This document shows positions 52,031 to 61,101 of a stretch of 64,000 nt of DNA, piece by piece (positions within the stretch are counted from its first letter, which is position 1; every line of letters starts with the position of its first letter). Source of the DNA: Flavobacterium psychrotrophum (GTDB lineage Bacteria > Bacteroidota > Bacteroidia > Flavobacteriales > Flavobacteriaceae); assembly GCF_003403075.1 (NCBI RefSeq), contig NZ_CP031557.1:2046001-2110000 (forward strand), given 5' to 3'. Made by a program: the position numbers and the translations under genes. Below the pieces are notes generated by a model. That model was given only the letters and a program-made list of their open reading frames with translations, made no database searches and was not told the origin of the DNA.

Positions 52031-54424
52031 TCAAGAGTATTCTTTTTTGGTTTTATAAGGTATTGTTATCTCTGTTTTGGATCCCTCAGCAGGACCGCTT
52101 TCTATTTTCACTTTGCCATTAAACGTTTCTACCCTGTTCATCATATTTGAAATACCTATACCCTTTCTTTTAGATTCCACATCATATCCTTTTCCATCAT
52201 CCTGCACACTTATATAAATACTTTGTCCCACGATACATATAGAAATATTTACATTTTTTGCCTCAGCATGTTTCAAAATGTTATTTATCTGTTCTTGTAT
52301 AATCCTATATATATTTAACTTTAGATCATCAGAAACTTCATCGAAAACTTCGTACTTAAAATTTATTCTTGGCAGAGCATCTGTGCTATAATTGTGTTTA
52401 TTTATGAGATCCTGAACCAAGTCCTGCAACTGAATGTTTTTAAGTGGTGTTACCAAATTATGGCATAATAGACGGATTTCTTCCATAGAGTTGTCTATTA
52501 GTTGCATGGGGTATTCGATAAGTTCTTTTACATTTTTATCCTTTCGCCCGGCAATGCTAAGGTGAAATTTCGTACCAAATAGTATTTGGTTTATATTATC
52601 GTGTAGTTCCTGGCCTATATGGTTCCTTTGTTGTTCCTGGGCTTTTATAATGGCCCGCGATATTTTTTTTTGCCCCTGTATTCTTTGTTCCTGTAATTTT
52701 TTTTCCAGTAATATCAAATTTTCCGCAGATTCCCTGCGTTCCGTTATATCCTGCAGGATTCCAAAAAGTCTTACAGGAGTTTGGTCTTTATTAAATTCAA
52801 ACCGCCATTCAATATAACCATATCTCTTTTTGCCAGCCTTGGGTAAAAGCCGGAAGTCAATTTTTGATTCTGTAAAATTCTGCAGTGCATCCTTCAACAG
52901 TTCCTCTGCAATTATCCTGTCGTCCGGATGGATAAAAGAGAGGAAGAGCTCAATTGATGGAATGGTTCCTGTTTTATTAAGGCCATATATCTTATATACC
53001 TCATCAGACCATGTGTGCATATCTTTCTCAAGATCAATATCCCAATTCCCTATATGTGCAATTGCCTGGGCTTCACTTAATCGCATTTGACTTTGTATAA
53101 GCTCCTGCTCGGCTTTTATTTTTTCAGTAATATCGCTAACAATTACTATTCTTACTTGCGTATTATATTGATTAAAAGAATGAGCTGTTGTCTCTACGAT
53201 TATTATTTCTCCGTCCTTTTTAATGTGCCGCCAGTTCCCTGACCTGGAACCGGTATAATCATGAGGTATTTTGGTAATATCTTCCAAAAGTGCTTCCACG
53301 TCTTCCTGAGGCCTGATATCTTTAATAGTCATTGCTAGAAATTCCTCAACAGAATATCCGTAGTGTTTCACCGCAGCTTCATTTACATCAATAAAGCGCA
53401 AGGTTTCATAGTTGTATATCCAGGTAGGAAGTGGGCTTTTTAAAAATAAGGTGCGGTATTTTTCTTCACTTTTGATAAGTTGCTCGCTAATTTTTTTACT
53501 GTTTGTTATATCCTGGTAGAAGATTGTAAGCCCTTTGTCAGATGGATAACCTTTTGCGAAAAACCATTTATCCATTGGAGCATAGTAGCTCTCTACTTCT
53601 ACTTCCCTACCATCATTCATTGCTTTCTGGTAGGCATCATAAAAAACTGTGCCTTTCATTTCTGGGTGTACCTCCCATAAAACCTTACCCAGCGTCTTCT
53701 TTCTGCCAAGTTGATGGTTAACCATAGCTGAATCATTTATAAAAGTATATCTCCAATCTTTATCGACAAATACCACCGAGTCGTTAATACGGTTAATAAA
53801 AATTTCCAGGTCTTTTTCTGTCTGTTTTCTCTTAGATCGCTGCCAATACAGGTTAACCGCAGTATAAATAATTAACATGCCCATAAGAAGGATAAATGCA
53901 ATGGTCAACTTTCTCACTTTTCCTATATTCTCATTTAATTGCACTTTACACGAATCAAATAAAAAATCAGTTCTATGAATGCCCTGGCCTATGAGTGAAT
54001 CTATATTTTTCAACGCAGCAATATGCACATCTGAATTGTGATGGTTTAAAGAATCAAGTATATTATTGTTCATAAGCCAGGATAATTCCTGCTTTATTAT
54101 ACTATCTAATTTATAAGCAATTTCCACATTCACCGTATCCCGCACCACTGATTTTAAAAGAAACAATTGTTGAGTAATCGATGTGCTGTCAGCAAAAAAT
54201 AACGACTGGACTTTGGCTGACTTGCTGGCTTTAACTATTGTAGGGTTTATAATTGCTAAGTTATTTATTTCCTTTGAGAGGCTTTGATAATAGCCATGCA
54301 CCGCATCGTGCCTATTCGATATATCTGAATATGCTATTATTTCTCTATATGTCCTGTTTAAAAAAAAAAGCAATAATGACAATACGATAAAAACAGTAAA
54401 ATAAAATAATTTTCTTTTATACAT
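52031..54424 (-). CDS. Membrane PAS sensor histidine kinase of the NarX/DesK type
   Basis: 797 residues. TM1 (about 8-24) and TM2 (172-192) enclose an extracytoplasmic helical domain of about 145 residues. Three PAS domains follow (about 205-310, 320-435, 450-565; motifs YTFINDSAM, FIDVNEAAVKHYGYSVEEF, FIHPDDR with PAC), then a HisKA_3 domain with His608 in NHIGQELHDNINQIL and a HATPase domain with LKNIQLQDL, NILKHAEAKNV (N box), DDGKGYD and KGIGISNMMNRV. Codon use is markedly A+T-rich compared with the PRTRC genes. No LuxR-type regulator is adjacent; the CheY-like gene at 49583 is the closest candidate. Confidence 0.92.
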   Translation of the reverse strand: MYKRKLFYFTVFIVLSLLLFFLNRTYREIIAYSDISNRHDAVHGYYQSLSKEINNLAIINPTIVKASKSAKVQSLFFADSTSITQQLFLLKSVVRDTVNVEIAYKLDSIIKQELSWLMNNNILDSLNHHNSDVHIAALKNIDSLIGQGIHRTDFLFDSCKVQLNENIGKVRKLTIAFILLMGMLIIYTAVNLYWQRSKRKQTEKDLEIFINRINDSVVFVDKDWRYTFINDSAMVNHQLGRKKTLGKVLWEVHPEMKGTVFYDAYQKAMNDGREVEVESYYAPMDKWFFAKGYPSDKGLTIFYQDITNSKKISEQLIKSEEKYRTLFLKSPLPTWIYNYETLRFIDVNEAAVKHYGYSVEEFLAMTIKDIRPQEDVEALLEDITKIPHDYTGSRSGNWRHIKKDGEIIIVETTAHSFNQYNTQVRIVIVSDITEKIKAEQELIQSQMRLSEAQAIAHIGNWDIDLEKDMHTWSDEVYKIYGLNKTGTIPSIELFLSFIHPDDRIIAEELLKDALQNFTESKIDFRLLPKAGKKRYGYIEWRFEFNKDQTPVRLFGILQDITERRESAENLILLEKKLQEQRIQGQKKISRAIIKAQEQQRNHIGQELHDNINQILFGTKFHLSIAGRKDKNVKELIEYPMQLIDNSMEEIRLLCHNLVTPLKNIQLQDLVQDLINKHNYSTDALPRINFKYEVFDEVSDDLKLNIYRIIQEQINNILKHAEAKNVNISICIVGQSIYISVQDDGKGYDVESKRKGIGISNMMNRVETFNGKVKIESGPAEGSKTEITIPYKTKKEYS

Positions 54425-54978
54425 GCAAAGCTTAAAGTTAGATTAAGAATAATGAAATCAGAAAATATGTAGTTGAGCCTTAAGTTCAAACTAATATCCT
54501 AGATATTTCCTGTGCTAATACTGTCTAAACCTTTAGTTTTTATAACAATATCTGCGTGATGGCTTAGATGATAATAGTATTTTCTTCGTCTATTAATACT
54601 GATTTTTAGATATTTTTTATAATCTGTTTTTTGAATTGAACTCATATGCTATTTTATAATAATTTAGATAATCTTCACCGTGACGGTTATTATACAATTT
54701 GAAAATATTTCTACTATAAATGAATATATTATTCATTTTATATTTTATGATAAAATTAACTATAATTACGATCAAAGCCAACAATCATCGATGAAGTGTA
54801 TATGTTAGATTATAAACGTCTTAAGGACGTAAGAGAGGATTTTAACAATATCATGAGATTTAATATGGATGCCAAAAAACTTGAAAAGTAACATTACAAA
54901 AAAAACAGCCTACTCCCTCTCATTATCGAAATTACTTAATAATTAGGATAGAAAGGTTTACCTTTATAAAAAATCGTT
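54425..54978. other. Very A+T-rich intergenic stretch with one tiny frame
   Basis: No recognised gene. A 29-codon plus-strand frame (54802-54891, MLDYKRLKDVREDFNNIMRF) might be a small peptide, but has no known relative. The composition is among the richest in A+T of the window. Confidence 0.35.
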
Positions 54979-55161
54979 ATGAAATATAATCACATCTATA
55001 CAAGGTTCTTCATTACTGTGTTGCTGACTGTCTTTATTGCAAGTTGCAGCATACATACATCATCTACAGGCTCAGGCAAAGTACCTCCGGGACAGGCAAA
55101 AAAAGCGTCTGGAAGTAAGAGTGCTAAACCTTTTGCTCCCGGCCAAAAGAAAAAAAGCTAA
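54979..55161 (+). CDS. Small lipoprotein with PPGQAKK and APGQKKK motifs
   Basis: 60 residues. A lipoprotein signal ends at Cys23 (VLLTVFIASC); the mature part is Ser/Lys/Gly-rich with VPPGQAKKASGSKSAKPFAPGQKKKS. The two PGQ-K motifs recur in small Bacteroidota lipoproteins, some of which carry a quinol-oxidase-subunit label in databases; I treat that label as unproven. It stands alone in A+T-rich DNA. Probably anchored in the outer or inner membrane with a basic tail. Confidence 0.65.
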   Translation: MKYNHIYTRFFITVLLTVFIASCSIHTSSTGSGKVPPGQAKKASGSKSAKPFAPGQKKKS

Positions 55162-55491
55162 AGTCAGTTCGTGACATTTTCACTAATTTATTTGACAGTT
55201 TACCAATGTATAAAGATACAAAGCCCAAGGGCAATCAGAAATGCGGGAATGAAATTTGGCACGACTGAAAATTGACTAACACAGGCTTAATGTAGGACAA
55301 TTGCACCACCTAAAAGGCATAATTTTATTTATCACTTTTGCATTTATAGTTATTTAGACATATATTCTTAGAAATTTTATTAAACTACCAGTTCTTTAAG
55401 GAACTTCCGGTTTATGGGGTATATCCTATATACACCATGTTATCATCTAGGATACAGAAGCGAGGTAGACAGACTGTTTGATCTGCTAAAT
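55162..55491. other. Stretch without recognised genes
   Basis: A+T-rich, with no frame above 60 codons and no recognised motif between the small lipoprotein and the terminator at 55494. Confidence 0.4.
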
Positions 55492-55493
55492 AA

Positions 55494-55524
55494 AAAAGGG
55501 GCAGCTACCCACTGCTGCCCTTTT
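55494..55524. terminator. Bidirectional terminator
   Basis: GGGCAGC/GCTGCCC arms of 7 bases around an 8-base loop (55506-55513), flanked by an A run on the left and TTTT on the right. It lies about 65 bases after the end of the kinase pseudogene on the minus strand. Confidence 0.7.
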
Positions 55525-55588
55525 AAGAAGTAAAAACCTCTTTTTTCCAAACTCCAAAAAGATTGGAACTACTAACTAACCCAAATTA

Positions 55589-56103
55589 TTATATTACTGT
55601 AAGCATTAAAGCTTGTATATCGTCTTCCATCAATGCAGGATTTGCACCTGCCGAGGCTGCAACCAGCGCTCCAACAGCACAGGCATAATCTATTGCATGT
55701 TGCGGATCCTGCCCTGTAAGCAGCCCCATAATAAGGGTGGCAAGGAAGGATTCGCCCGCACCCACTGTATCTATTACCTTTACAGGATAGTCGTTATTGC
55801 TGTACAGGTTGCCTTCCCACATGAGTACGGCACCATGTTTGCCTTTGGTAACGCACATAGAGCGCGTTTTCGTCTGATTAGCAATAAACTCCTTATTATC
55901 TTCCACTAATGTGTATGTAGAACCCATGCCTACAGCTATCTCAAGTAATTCTTCATCATTAAATTTAATGAAACTTGCCGATTTTATTAGGCTCTCTACA
56001 ATTTCGTGAGTATAATGCGGCGGTCGCAGGTGGGCATCAAATACTTTGTAAATAGTGTTTTTAAGAAGTTCCTCCAGTGAATGCTTTGAATCTTCATCGC
56101 GGC
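55589..56103 (-). pseudogene. 5'-truncated PfkB-family sugar kinase
   Basis: About 170 C-terminal residues of a fructokinase-like protein: from about 56103, EDSKHSLEELLKN, HLRPPHYTHEIVESLIKSAS, FIKFNDEELLEIA, VTKGKHGAVLMW, and VIDTVGAGESFLATLIMGLL to the stop. The N-terminal half with the sugar-binding domain is missing. The catalytic GAGD motif reads GAGE, which would disable activity. No start codon suits an intact gene. The loss of the 5' half at about 56103 marks a rearrangement 180 bases from the tRNA-end remnant. Confidence 0.8.
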
Positions 56104-56282
56104 ACCGCTACTATAGATCACTACAGTTTACTTTGCTCAACAATTACTCGTTCATGGCAAAAGTGACACTCAAATTACTTATTCGATGAATTCATGTCGA
56201 TTGTGAGGGATTTATCGAACACTAAATACCATCACAATCAAAATAACCAACTTTAAGTTAAAAATATATCATTTTAAACAAC

Positions 56283-56308
56283 AAAATCATTGATTCCTCA
56301 ATGATTTT
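56283..56308 (-). terminator. Hairpin terminator next to the tRNA end
   Basis: AAAATCATTGA/TCAATGATTTT arms of 11 bases around TTCC. On the minus strand it comes 4 bases after the CCA end of the tRNA remnant, with a T run on its downstream side: the position of a native tRNA terminator. Confidence 0.65.
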
Positions 56309-56312
56309 TAAT

Positions 56313-56336
56313 TGGTGGAGTGAATGGGAATCGAAC
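56313..56336 (-). other. tRNA 3'-end remnant, probable attachment site
   Basis: Read on the minus strand the 24 bases have exact tRNA 3'-end geometry: TTCGATT as T-loop, CCCAT as 3' strand of the T-stem, TCACTCC as 3' acceptor strand, A as discriminator and CCA. The next bases upstream (TCGTG) no longer pair with the T-stem, and no anticodon or D-arm follows, so the tRNA body is gone. A native-looking terminator lies right after the CCA. This is what remains at one side when an element inserts in the 3' end of a tRNA gene. Confidence 0.6.
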
Positions 56337-56443
56337 ACGAATAAGCGCTAATTATATAGATAATCTATTTTAATGTTTTCGGCTAATCCCAAATTTGTAA
56401 CAATAATACATGCGCATTAGTTAGATTTAAAGTAAAAATCAAA

Positions 56444-56671
56444 TTATTTACTGAAATAATTTTCAAGTTGCTCAAACGCTATAAAAGCAGTAAGTTCGTT
56501 CTGACACTGTATCTTAAATCCCCTGAAACACATAAATTCTGATAGGGGGATTTCTGCCAATTGCGCCACGGTGTAAATTTCTGCTCTTGTAAAGAAATTC
56601 AGCATCCTTTTGCTGAAGGGAAATTCGCTTTCTGAGAGTTGCATTTGAAGTTTTGAACCTGTTGCTACCAT
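56444..56671 (-). CDS. Small protein like the RNA polymerase alpha C-terminal domain
   Basis: 75 residues. After a short N-terminal part, SKRMLNFFTRAEIYTVAQLAEIPLSEFMCFRGFKIQCQNELTAFI matches the helix-hairpin-helix layout of the RpoA C-terminal domain (an N-terminal helix, TV-dL, a turn, and K-x-x-x-EL). Small free-standing copies occur on mobile elements of Bacteroidota; they may bind DNA or modulate transcription. Stands between the tRNA-end remnant and the tra operon. Confidence 0.6.
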   Translation of the reverse strand: MVATGSKLQMQLSESEFPFSKRMLNFFTRAEIYTVAQLAEIPLSEFMCFRGFKIQCQNELTAFIAFEQLENYFSK

Positions 56672-56959
56672 ATCTCTAATTGTTAAGATTACAATTGCGT
56701 CAGTGTAGCTTTATGTGATAGCCTAAAAAAAATAGGCGCAGACCACTACACTTACCGACACTGAGGCACTGGTATACCCGACTTCGAATAAGCGAGCGCC
56801 CACGCCGTAGCATGAGCGTCTCCACTTAGTCTCGAAGTCTTTAAAAATTACCAGTTTTCAGTGACGAGACTTAAAGCAAAAACACTTTAAGATTTTCTAT
56901 ATTTTACACAACGATAGCGAGGTTTACCGTATAATCCAATCGCTTACTTTTGTACTCCT
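56672..56959. other. Gap where further transfer genes would be expected
   Basis: 288 bases between the alpha-CTD-like gene and the stop of traN. In CTnDOT-type operons traO and others come next on the same strand, but no frame for them is seen. Confidence 0.4.
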
Positions 56960-57853
56960 TTAAAATTTGACATGGAGCCTGCTAATTGGCTGCGCCTTTA
57001 TCAAGTCAGAGTTTTTCAGCTTGAGTACCTGCCCGCGTCCACCATCTTTTTCAACTACTTCAATATGCAGTACCTGTCCGTCAGTCAGCGTAAACACATC
57101 CAACAAAAAGATATTTTTTTCGGTCGTATTTCCCATAACCGGTTGCAATGGTTTATACGTGCGTAACGGTGTAAGGGTACGCTCCTGTACCACCGTGCGC
57201 TTAGCTACCTTCCGGTCAATTACCTTGATGCTAATGAAATCAACGTTAAAAGGGACAAATGTTTCATTTTCGATCTGGATATGGAAATAGTATTTGCTAT
57301 CGTGGACATAGATACCTTTTAGGCGCAACGTGATACCATAGCTCTCAGATTTAATTTTCCGGATCGTCTTTCTGTCTTTTTCATACAGCTGTTCCATGAG
57401 TAATCCCGCAACTGAAGCCGGTGTTTTGCCCAACGCTTCAAAACGGACATCGGTAGCTTTCGAGCGGTCAGCCAGCTTTTGACCCTTGATAAGGTTGTAA
57501 CTCATTATCTGGGGCGCATCGCTATAGCAGGCATTAAACCCGTAAAAATTGCCATCCTCTGTAATTACTGAGAAATTGGTTTCGGGCTCAAAGCCTTTTG
57601 CAGCAGCCTTTACCCGTAGCACATTGTCAGCATCATCTGCCTTGCCTGCTATTATGTAATCACTCCCCAGATCGACATAACGGATACCGGCAGGAAAAAT
57701 AATATGGGAGGTTTTGTCGTAGGTAACCTCTATAAAGTAAGGTGGAACTTCACCCAGGGGTAACACTTCAGGTTGCTTTACCTGTGCCTGTAGCAATAAT
57801 GGTATAGTGAATATTATAGCCAGCAGGCTATTTTTTATATGCTGTAGTTTCAT
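56960..57853 (-). CDS. traN: Conjugative transfer protein TraN
   Basis: 297 residues with a signal peptide (HIKNSLLAIIFTIPLLLQAQ). The body matches the DUF4138/TraN family: LPLGEVPPYFIEVTYDKTSHIIFPAGIRYVDLGSDYIIAGKADDADNVLRVKAA, and the C-terminal ends in KLKNSDLIKAQPISRLHV. TraN is an envelope component of the Bacteroidota type IV-like transfer channel, comparable in position to VirB9. It is the last recognisable tra gene here; traO would normally follow. Confidence 0.92.
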   Translation of the reverse strand: MKLQHIKNSLLAIIFTIPLLLQAQVKQPEVLPLGEVPPYFIEVTYDKTSHIIFPAGIRYVDLGSDYIIAGKADDADNVLRVKAAAKGFEPETNFSVITEDGNFYGFNACYSDAPQIMSYNLIKGQKLADRSKATDVRFEALGKTPASVAGLLMEQLYEKDRKTIRKIKSESYGITLRLKGIYVHDSKYYFHIQIENETFVPFNVDFISIKVIDRKVAKRTVVQERTLTPLRTYKPLQPVMGNTTEKNIFLLDVFTLTDGQVLHIEVVEKDGGRGQVLKLKNSDLIKAQPISRLHVKF

Positions 57854-57876
57854 AATGTAATTCTTTAAAATTATTT

Positions 57877-59187
57877 CTATTTAGATACCAGGAACAGCTG
57901 GTAACCCTGTTTCAGGGTTGCTTTTTGCGCCGTTACCTTTTTTGAAAAATAGCCCGACACGCCCTGGATCAGCCCCCTTGTCATATCCGAGGTAAGCTGC
58001 TGCCCGGCAGAACGGTTCAACGTAAAGCTGCTGCCACCGGTGTTGCCCATATTGGCCAGCGTGCCGTTTACAGCCGTGACTTCAGCCGAATACGGCAGGT
58101 TTAGTCCTTTCTGGCCGTCCAGGTCGTACACCGTAAGATTTACGGGTACGATACTCCCGTCAATTTCTATGGATACTACCTGCATTTGCAGCCGGTTACC
58201 TTGAAATTTTGTAGCAGCGGTCAGTATATAGCCACTGGGTAACACCGCTTTCCCTATACGCACATCCTGCAAAAGGCGCAATTGAACGCTGCCTTCACCA
58301 ACTAACTTATGGGTTTGGTGGATACAGGCACGGATGGCGTTGGGCGGCAGTGAAACGCCCTGAGCGTAGCCCGCCGTGGTAAAACCGTGGTACTCTCCGC
58401 TGGCAAGACGTGCCAGTAACAATGAGTCCGGAACCTTACGGTAGAGCTGTGATACCACTGTTTTTTTGTCGGTAACAACAGCTACAAAATCCTGGTCTGC
58501 ACTTTCCTTCTTTAATCGTCCGGCTGCAAGGGTATCTACAGGTTGTGGGACACCCGGAAAGTACTTCGCAGCCATCTGGTAGGATTTCTCCATCAGTGCC
58601 AGGCGATCGTCCGGCTTTGGGCCTTGTGAAGCCTGCTTTTCTCTAAGCTGGTTCTTCAGCCGTTCATTTTCCGCTTGTAAGGCTTCCTGTACCCGGTCTT
58701 TCTGGTAGAAGCTGCCCAAGGAGTGCTGCATCGTTTTGTAGCTGCTCAGCGCGGGGTCGGCATCCTTATGAGGCTTTTTTTCCTGCGCGTTTTCCGAAAG
58801 GCCGGCCGCAGTCTCTTTATCCTGACCGGTGCTATCCGACTGCCAGTAATCGGACAGGGTCATCAGCGCTTCGCGCTTTTTCCGTTCCTTGTCCTCCAGC
58901 ATTTCCTGTTCATAGGCTTTCCCCTTATCGGTAGGCAGCCCTTCACCGGATGCCTGTGGCACGGCAGCGTTGATGCCGATATCGATGGCTTCTTTCGCCT
59001 TGTTTCCACCATCCCCACCAAAGATTAAGTAAAGGCAACCCAAAAATACCAGCCCCATTACACTAAAGATTAGGGGCTTTTTTAACCGTTCCTTGTTGGT
59101 ACCGGATCCGTTTTCGGGTGTATTTGCCACAGGTGTACCCTCGGTAACCTGCACGGCTGCTTTCTTTTTCTCATTCTCTTTCATCAT
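57877..59187 (-). CDS. traM: Conjugative transposon protein TraM
   Basis: 436 residues: a cytoplasmic start, one transmembrane helix (KKPLIFSVMGLVFLGCLYLIFGG), a long coiled-coil-like and charged linker, and a conserved C-terminal domain with FVAVVTDKKTVVSQLYRKVPDSLL, IRACIHQTHKLVGEGSVQLRLLQDVRIG and NLPYSAEVTAVNGTLANMGNTGGSS. It has the layout of VirB10-like proteins that link inner and outer membrane in the transfer machine. 14 bases separate it from the traL stop. Confidence 0.93.
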   Translation of the reverse strand: MMKENEKKKAAVQVTEGTPVANTPENGSGTNKERLKKPLIFSVMGLVFLGCLYLIFGGDGGNKAKEAIDIGINAAVPQASGEGLPTDKGKAYEQEMLEDKERKKREALMTLSDYWQSDSTGQDKETAAGLSENAQEKKPHKDADPALSSYKTMQHSLGSFYQKDRVQEALQAENERLKNQLREKQASQGPKPDDRLALMEKSYQMAAKYFPGVPQPVDTLAAGRLKKESADQDFVAVVTDKKTVVSQLYRKVPDSLLLARLASGEYHGFTTAGYAQGVSLPPNAIRACIHQTHKLVGEGSVQLRLLQDVRIGKAVLPSGYILTAATKFQGNRLQMQVVSIEIDGSIVPVNLTVYDLDGQKGLNLPYSAEVTAVNGTLANMGNTGGSSFTLNRSAGQQLTSDMTRGLIQGVSGYFSKKVTAQKATLKQGYQLFLVSK

Positions 59188-59200
59188 TTGCTGTTTTAGG

Positions 59201-59440
59201 TTAATTTATGTTTTTACTCGCTTTAACATTAGCAACCGGGTTGCTAATGTGTTTGATTTCCATCGTTTTTTGCCCAGCGTAAAGTTGATACACGACCTGT
59301 ACAATTATCATCAGGGTAATCAACAGATATCCGGCAAAGCTGTACAGTATAATACGGCGTGATTCCCTTGCCGGCAGTTGTTTCCAACGCCTGTCAATGG
59401 TGTCCATCCAGGAACTCAGTGAGGTGGTATACGCTTTCAT
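59201..59440 (-). CDS. traL: Conjugative transfer protein TraL, small membrane protein
   Basis: 79 residues with one transmembrane helix (IILYSFAGYLLITLMIIVQVVYQLY) after a basic cytoplasmic start (SSWMDTIDRRWKQLPARESRR). Size and place between traK and traM identify it. Likely a small inner-membrane part of the transfer complex. Confidence 0.8.
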   Translation of the reverse strand: MKAYTTSLSSWMDTIDRRWKQLPARESRRIILYSFAGYLLITLMIIVQVVYQLYAGQKTMEIKHISNPVANVKASKNIN

Positions 59441-59446
59441 AATTGT

Positions 59447-60073
59447 TTATTTACGGTCGATTACCTCAACGTCCCGGTTCTCCAGTACCCTGAACTGTTC
59501 GATATTGAACCCCTGCGGGTTGTCATCGGAGCGTACTGAATTGACCAACAGGCATGATGTAACCAGGCTCCTGCGTGTCACGTTACTGGCGCGGATGATA
59601 TACTCCTGGGCGTAGGTGCGTACTGCATAGGGATACTTTTCAAAATTGCATTGCACGCTGTCCACCTCAAGGCGCTGCTGCACATTAGCCGATATAATAC
59701 GGTTGTAGTACCCTTTTTCAGAAAGGTCTTTGTAGTAATCAAAGGCACTTTTATCAGCCAGGCTAAATGCCCGCTTCATATTGCTTTCTATGGCCGCCTT
59801 ATCGGGTGCCAGGGTAAAGAAGAGTTCGTGGAAACGCCGTACATGCTCACGGGCCTCTACCGGGCGGTTGATGGACGCGTCCTGAGATAAGGCCAGCATT
59901 AACGATTTTCCCTGGTCCAGCACATAGACCTTTTCCCGCTGTACTTTGGCAAAACGGTAGGATTCCCATACAGCGTAGCCAGTGATACTGAGGCATACCA
60001 CGGCAAAAATGATGGCATACAGCCGTATCTGCCGGAAACTATTCTCGATATTCCTTAAGGTTTTAAATTCCAT
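59447..60073 (-). CDS. traK: Conjugative transfer protein TraK
   Basis: 208 residues: TLRNIENSFRQIRLYAIIFAVVCLSITGYAVWESYRFA gives one N-terminal transmembrane helix, and the periplasmic part has RPVEAREHVRRFHELFFTLAPDKAAIESNMKRAFSLADKSAFDYYKDLSEKGYYNRI. It corresponds to VirB8-type assembly proteins. 12 bases after the traJ stop. Confidence 0.92.
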   Translation of the reverse strand: MEFKTLRNIENSFRQIRLYAIIFAVVCLSITGYAVWESYRFAKVQREKVYVLDQGKSLMLALSQDASINRPVEAREHVRRFHELFFTLAPDKAAIESNMKRAFSLADKSAFDYYKDLSEKGYYNRIISANVQQRLEVDSVQCNFEKYPYAVRTYAQEYIIRASNVTRRSLVTSCLLVNSVRSDDNPQGFNIEQFRVLENRDVEVIDRK

Positions 60074-60084
60074 AATTAAAGGTT

Positions 60085-61095
60085 TTAGTTTTTATTCATG
60101 AGCCTGCCGCCGATATTGCCTGTAGCCGCACCTGCTGAGGCACCGGCAACATTCCCTACTTTCTGGGTAGCCTGGTTGACATTCCGGGTATAATTTCCTG
60201 CGCCGCCTGCCTGTATGATCCAGCCGGTAACCGTCGGTATGGTAAAATAGCCGATGATCCCGATGATCATAAAGATGATGTACACCGCGTTAGAGGTATC
60301 CGGGATGAAGGTCGGGTCCGACAGGTTCTCAATATCTTTTTCCAGTATCAGCGATTGTATCTTGGCGAGCATCGAACTGAAAAGGTCGGAAACCGGCAGC
60401 CACAAATACACGCTGATATACCTTGTAAACCACTGGTTAAGGGTAGACTGGAAACCATCCCAGACCGAAATGGCAAAAGCAATCGGCCCGAGTATGGACA
60501 GCACGATCAGGAAAAAGGTGCGGATGGTATCAATGACCAGTGCCGCCGCCTGGAAAAGGATCTCCAAAAGCTCCCGGAAGGCATTGCGTATATCCTGCTT
60601 CAGCTGGTACATGCCCCGTTCCAGGTACATGCCCGACATCGTGGCCAAATCCGAGGGCGACCAGCCCAGTTCTTCCAGTTCCTTGTCAAATGCCTCGTCA
60701 GAAACCAGGTAGGCAGTCTCGGGGTTGCGCAACATGGCCTCGCGTTCCAGCTGGTCTTTCTGTGCCTGCAGCTCATTAAGGTCTAAAACCTGCCCCTCCA
60801 AAATACCGTGGGTACCGGTAACGATTGGGCTGAGTACGGCATTGACCGTCCCCAATACCATTGTAGGGAAAAACATGATACACAGCCCAAGGGCAAACGG
60901 CCGGAGCAGCGGGAACAGGTCGATGGGTTCGGCACGGCTGAGCGCCTGCCAGACTTTCAGGGCAACGTAAAATAACGCGCCCAGCCCGGCAAGCCCTTTG
61001 GCAACAGCCGCCATCTCTGCCGAGAGCGGCAGCATCTCATCATAGAGGTTGCGCAGCATCTCGTGCAGGTTGTTGAATTCAATATCCAAAAGCAT
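60085..61095 (-). CDS. traJ: Conjugative transfer protein TraJ
   Basis: 336 residues with several transmembrane segments (LGALFYVALKVWQALSRAEP, FALGLCIMFFPTMVLGTVNAVLSPIV, LVIDTIRTFFLIVLSILGPIAFAIS, NAVYIIFMIIGIIGYFTIPTVTGWIIQAGG) and a Gly/Ala-rich tail. It resembles the VirB6-like inner-membrane channel component. It is 6 bases after the traI stop. Confidence 0.92.
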   Translation of the reverse strand: MLLDIEFNNLHEMLRNLYDEMLPLSAEMAAVAKGLAGLGALFYVALKVWQALSRAEPIDLFPLLRPFALGLCIMFFPTMVLGTVNAVLSPIVTGTHGILEGQVLDLNELQAQKDQLEREAMLRNPETAYLVSDEAFDKELEELGWSPSDLATMSGMYLERGMYQLKQDIRNAFRELLEILFQAAALVIDTIRTFFLIVLSILGPIAFAISVWDGFQSTLNQWFTRYISVYLWLPVSDLFSSMLAKIQSLILEKDIENLSDPTFIPDTSNAVYIIFMIIGIIGYFTIPTVTGWIIQAGGAGNYTRNVNQATQKVGNVAGASAGAATGNIGGRLMNKN

Positions 61096-61101
61096 GGCTA
61101 T

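Noticed and set aside
54802..54891. 29-codon frame as a gene for a small protein
   Set aside because: Very A+T-rich surroundings make short frames frequent, and no relative is known; mentioned only within the intergenic entry.
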